From the NCBI GenBank assembly GCA_016207265.1, contig JACQPZ010000142.1, positions 1-6,733 of the forward strand: a stretch of DNA of 6,733 bases. The letters are read 5' to 3'. The notes beneath the pieces are model-generated. The model saw only the letters and a program-made list of their open reading frames with translations. It did no database searches and was not told the DNA's origin. This DNA is from Candidatus Latescibacterota bacterium. GTDB taxonomy: Bacteria > Eisenbacteria > RBG-16-71-46 > SZUA-252. How positions within the stretch are numbered: the first letter of the stretch is position 1; every line of letters starts with the position of its first letter. Below, in pieces: positions 6,642 to 6,733 of the stretch. The translations under genes and the position numbers were made by a program.

Positions 6642-6733
6642 ATGATTCTCCGCAACTCCTTGGCGGCCGCAGCGCTCGCCTTGCTTGGAGCCGGATGTGC
6701 CGCCACGGGCCACCCACGGCCCGCGCCGCCGCC
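6642..6733 (+). CDS. Lipoprotein N-terminus, truncated by the window end
   Basis: Only 30 codons are present. They read MILRNSLAAAALALLGAGC and then AATGHPRPAPP. That is a classic short lipoprotein signal: one Arg, a hydrophobic Ala/Leu core, and a lipobox ending GAGC with Cys19 as the lipidated residue. The -3 residue is Gly rather than the usual Leu. A Pro-rich stretch follows, as is common in tethers after the lipid anchor. Ribosome site GAGG (6635-6638) is close to the ATG. It is transcribed divergently from the PLD-like gene. The function of the mature protein cannot be judged. I also see no clear promoter for it. Confidence 0.7.
   Translation, partial: MILRNSLAAAALALLGAGCAATGHPRPAPP

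Noticed and set aside
5104..6645. Plus-strand open frame of 513 codons opposite the PLD-like gene
   Set aside because: Antisense shadow. It also runs through the divergent promoter region and ends inside the start of the lipoprotein gene in a different phase.
1..6733. CRISPR array, tRNA, rRNA, insertion sequence or prophage features
   Set aside because: No regularly spaced repeats, no cloverleaf-like sequence, no transposase or integrase motifs and no terminal inverted repeats were seen on either strand.

Overview
The window is GC-rich DNA, strongly so at third codon positions, which is why almost every stretch also carries long spurious open frames in other phases. It holds three genes I can support: two complete long genes for exported proteins and the first 30 codons of a lipoprotein. 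The first gene ends in a domain of the FlgD-like / Por-secretion-tail type (VYDVAGRLV ... GVYFVRF ... RRFVLLR). Together with the high GC this suggests a lineage such as Candidatus Eisenbacteria or a related FCB-group or candidate phylum. That placement is inference from style, because there is no rRNA or ribosomal gene to test it.

Layout. Positions 1-110 show no gene that I can support. A good sigma70-like promoter at 111-139 (exact TTGACA, 17-bp spacer, TAGACT) leads into a 1042-aa secreted multidomain protein (181-3309, +). Its order is signal peptide, a large beta-rich (possibly propeller) N-terminal domain, Calx-beta, two InlB-B-like repeats, Calx-beta, and the C-terminal sorting-type domain. 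A 66-bp convergent gap (3310-3375) carries a perfect 12-bp direct repeat and no clear terminator. On the minus strand, 3376-6456 encodes a 1026-aa exported protein that I read as a divergent phospholipase D (HKD) superfamily enzyme. It has a beta-rich N-terminal domain, a helical middle and two PLD lobes. Its second catalytic motif is split: HxK at residues 862-864 and GSxN at 957-960 are separated by about 80 extra residues. A strong Shine-Dalgarno sequence and a candidate promoter support its start. A divergent intergenic region (6457-6641) with a dyad and a small hairpin separates it from a truncated lipoprotein gene (6642 to the window end, +).

How they fit together. All three products carry export signals, so the window is a cell-envelope or secretome segment. 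Gene 1 looks like a calcium-binding, surface-displayed or secreted structural or adhesive protein. Gene 2 looks like a periplasmic or extracellular phosphodiesterase or phosphatidyltransferase. The genes are convergent and divergent rather than co-directional, so they are not one operon and nothing here proves a shared pathway. The most distinctive item is the split-motif PLD protein.
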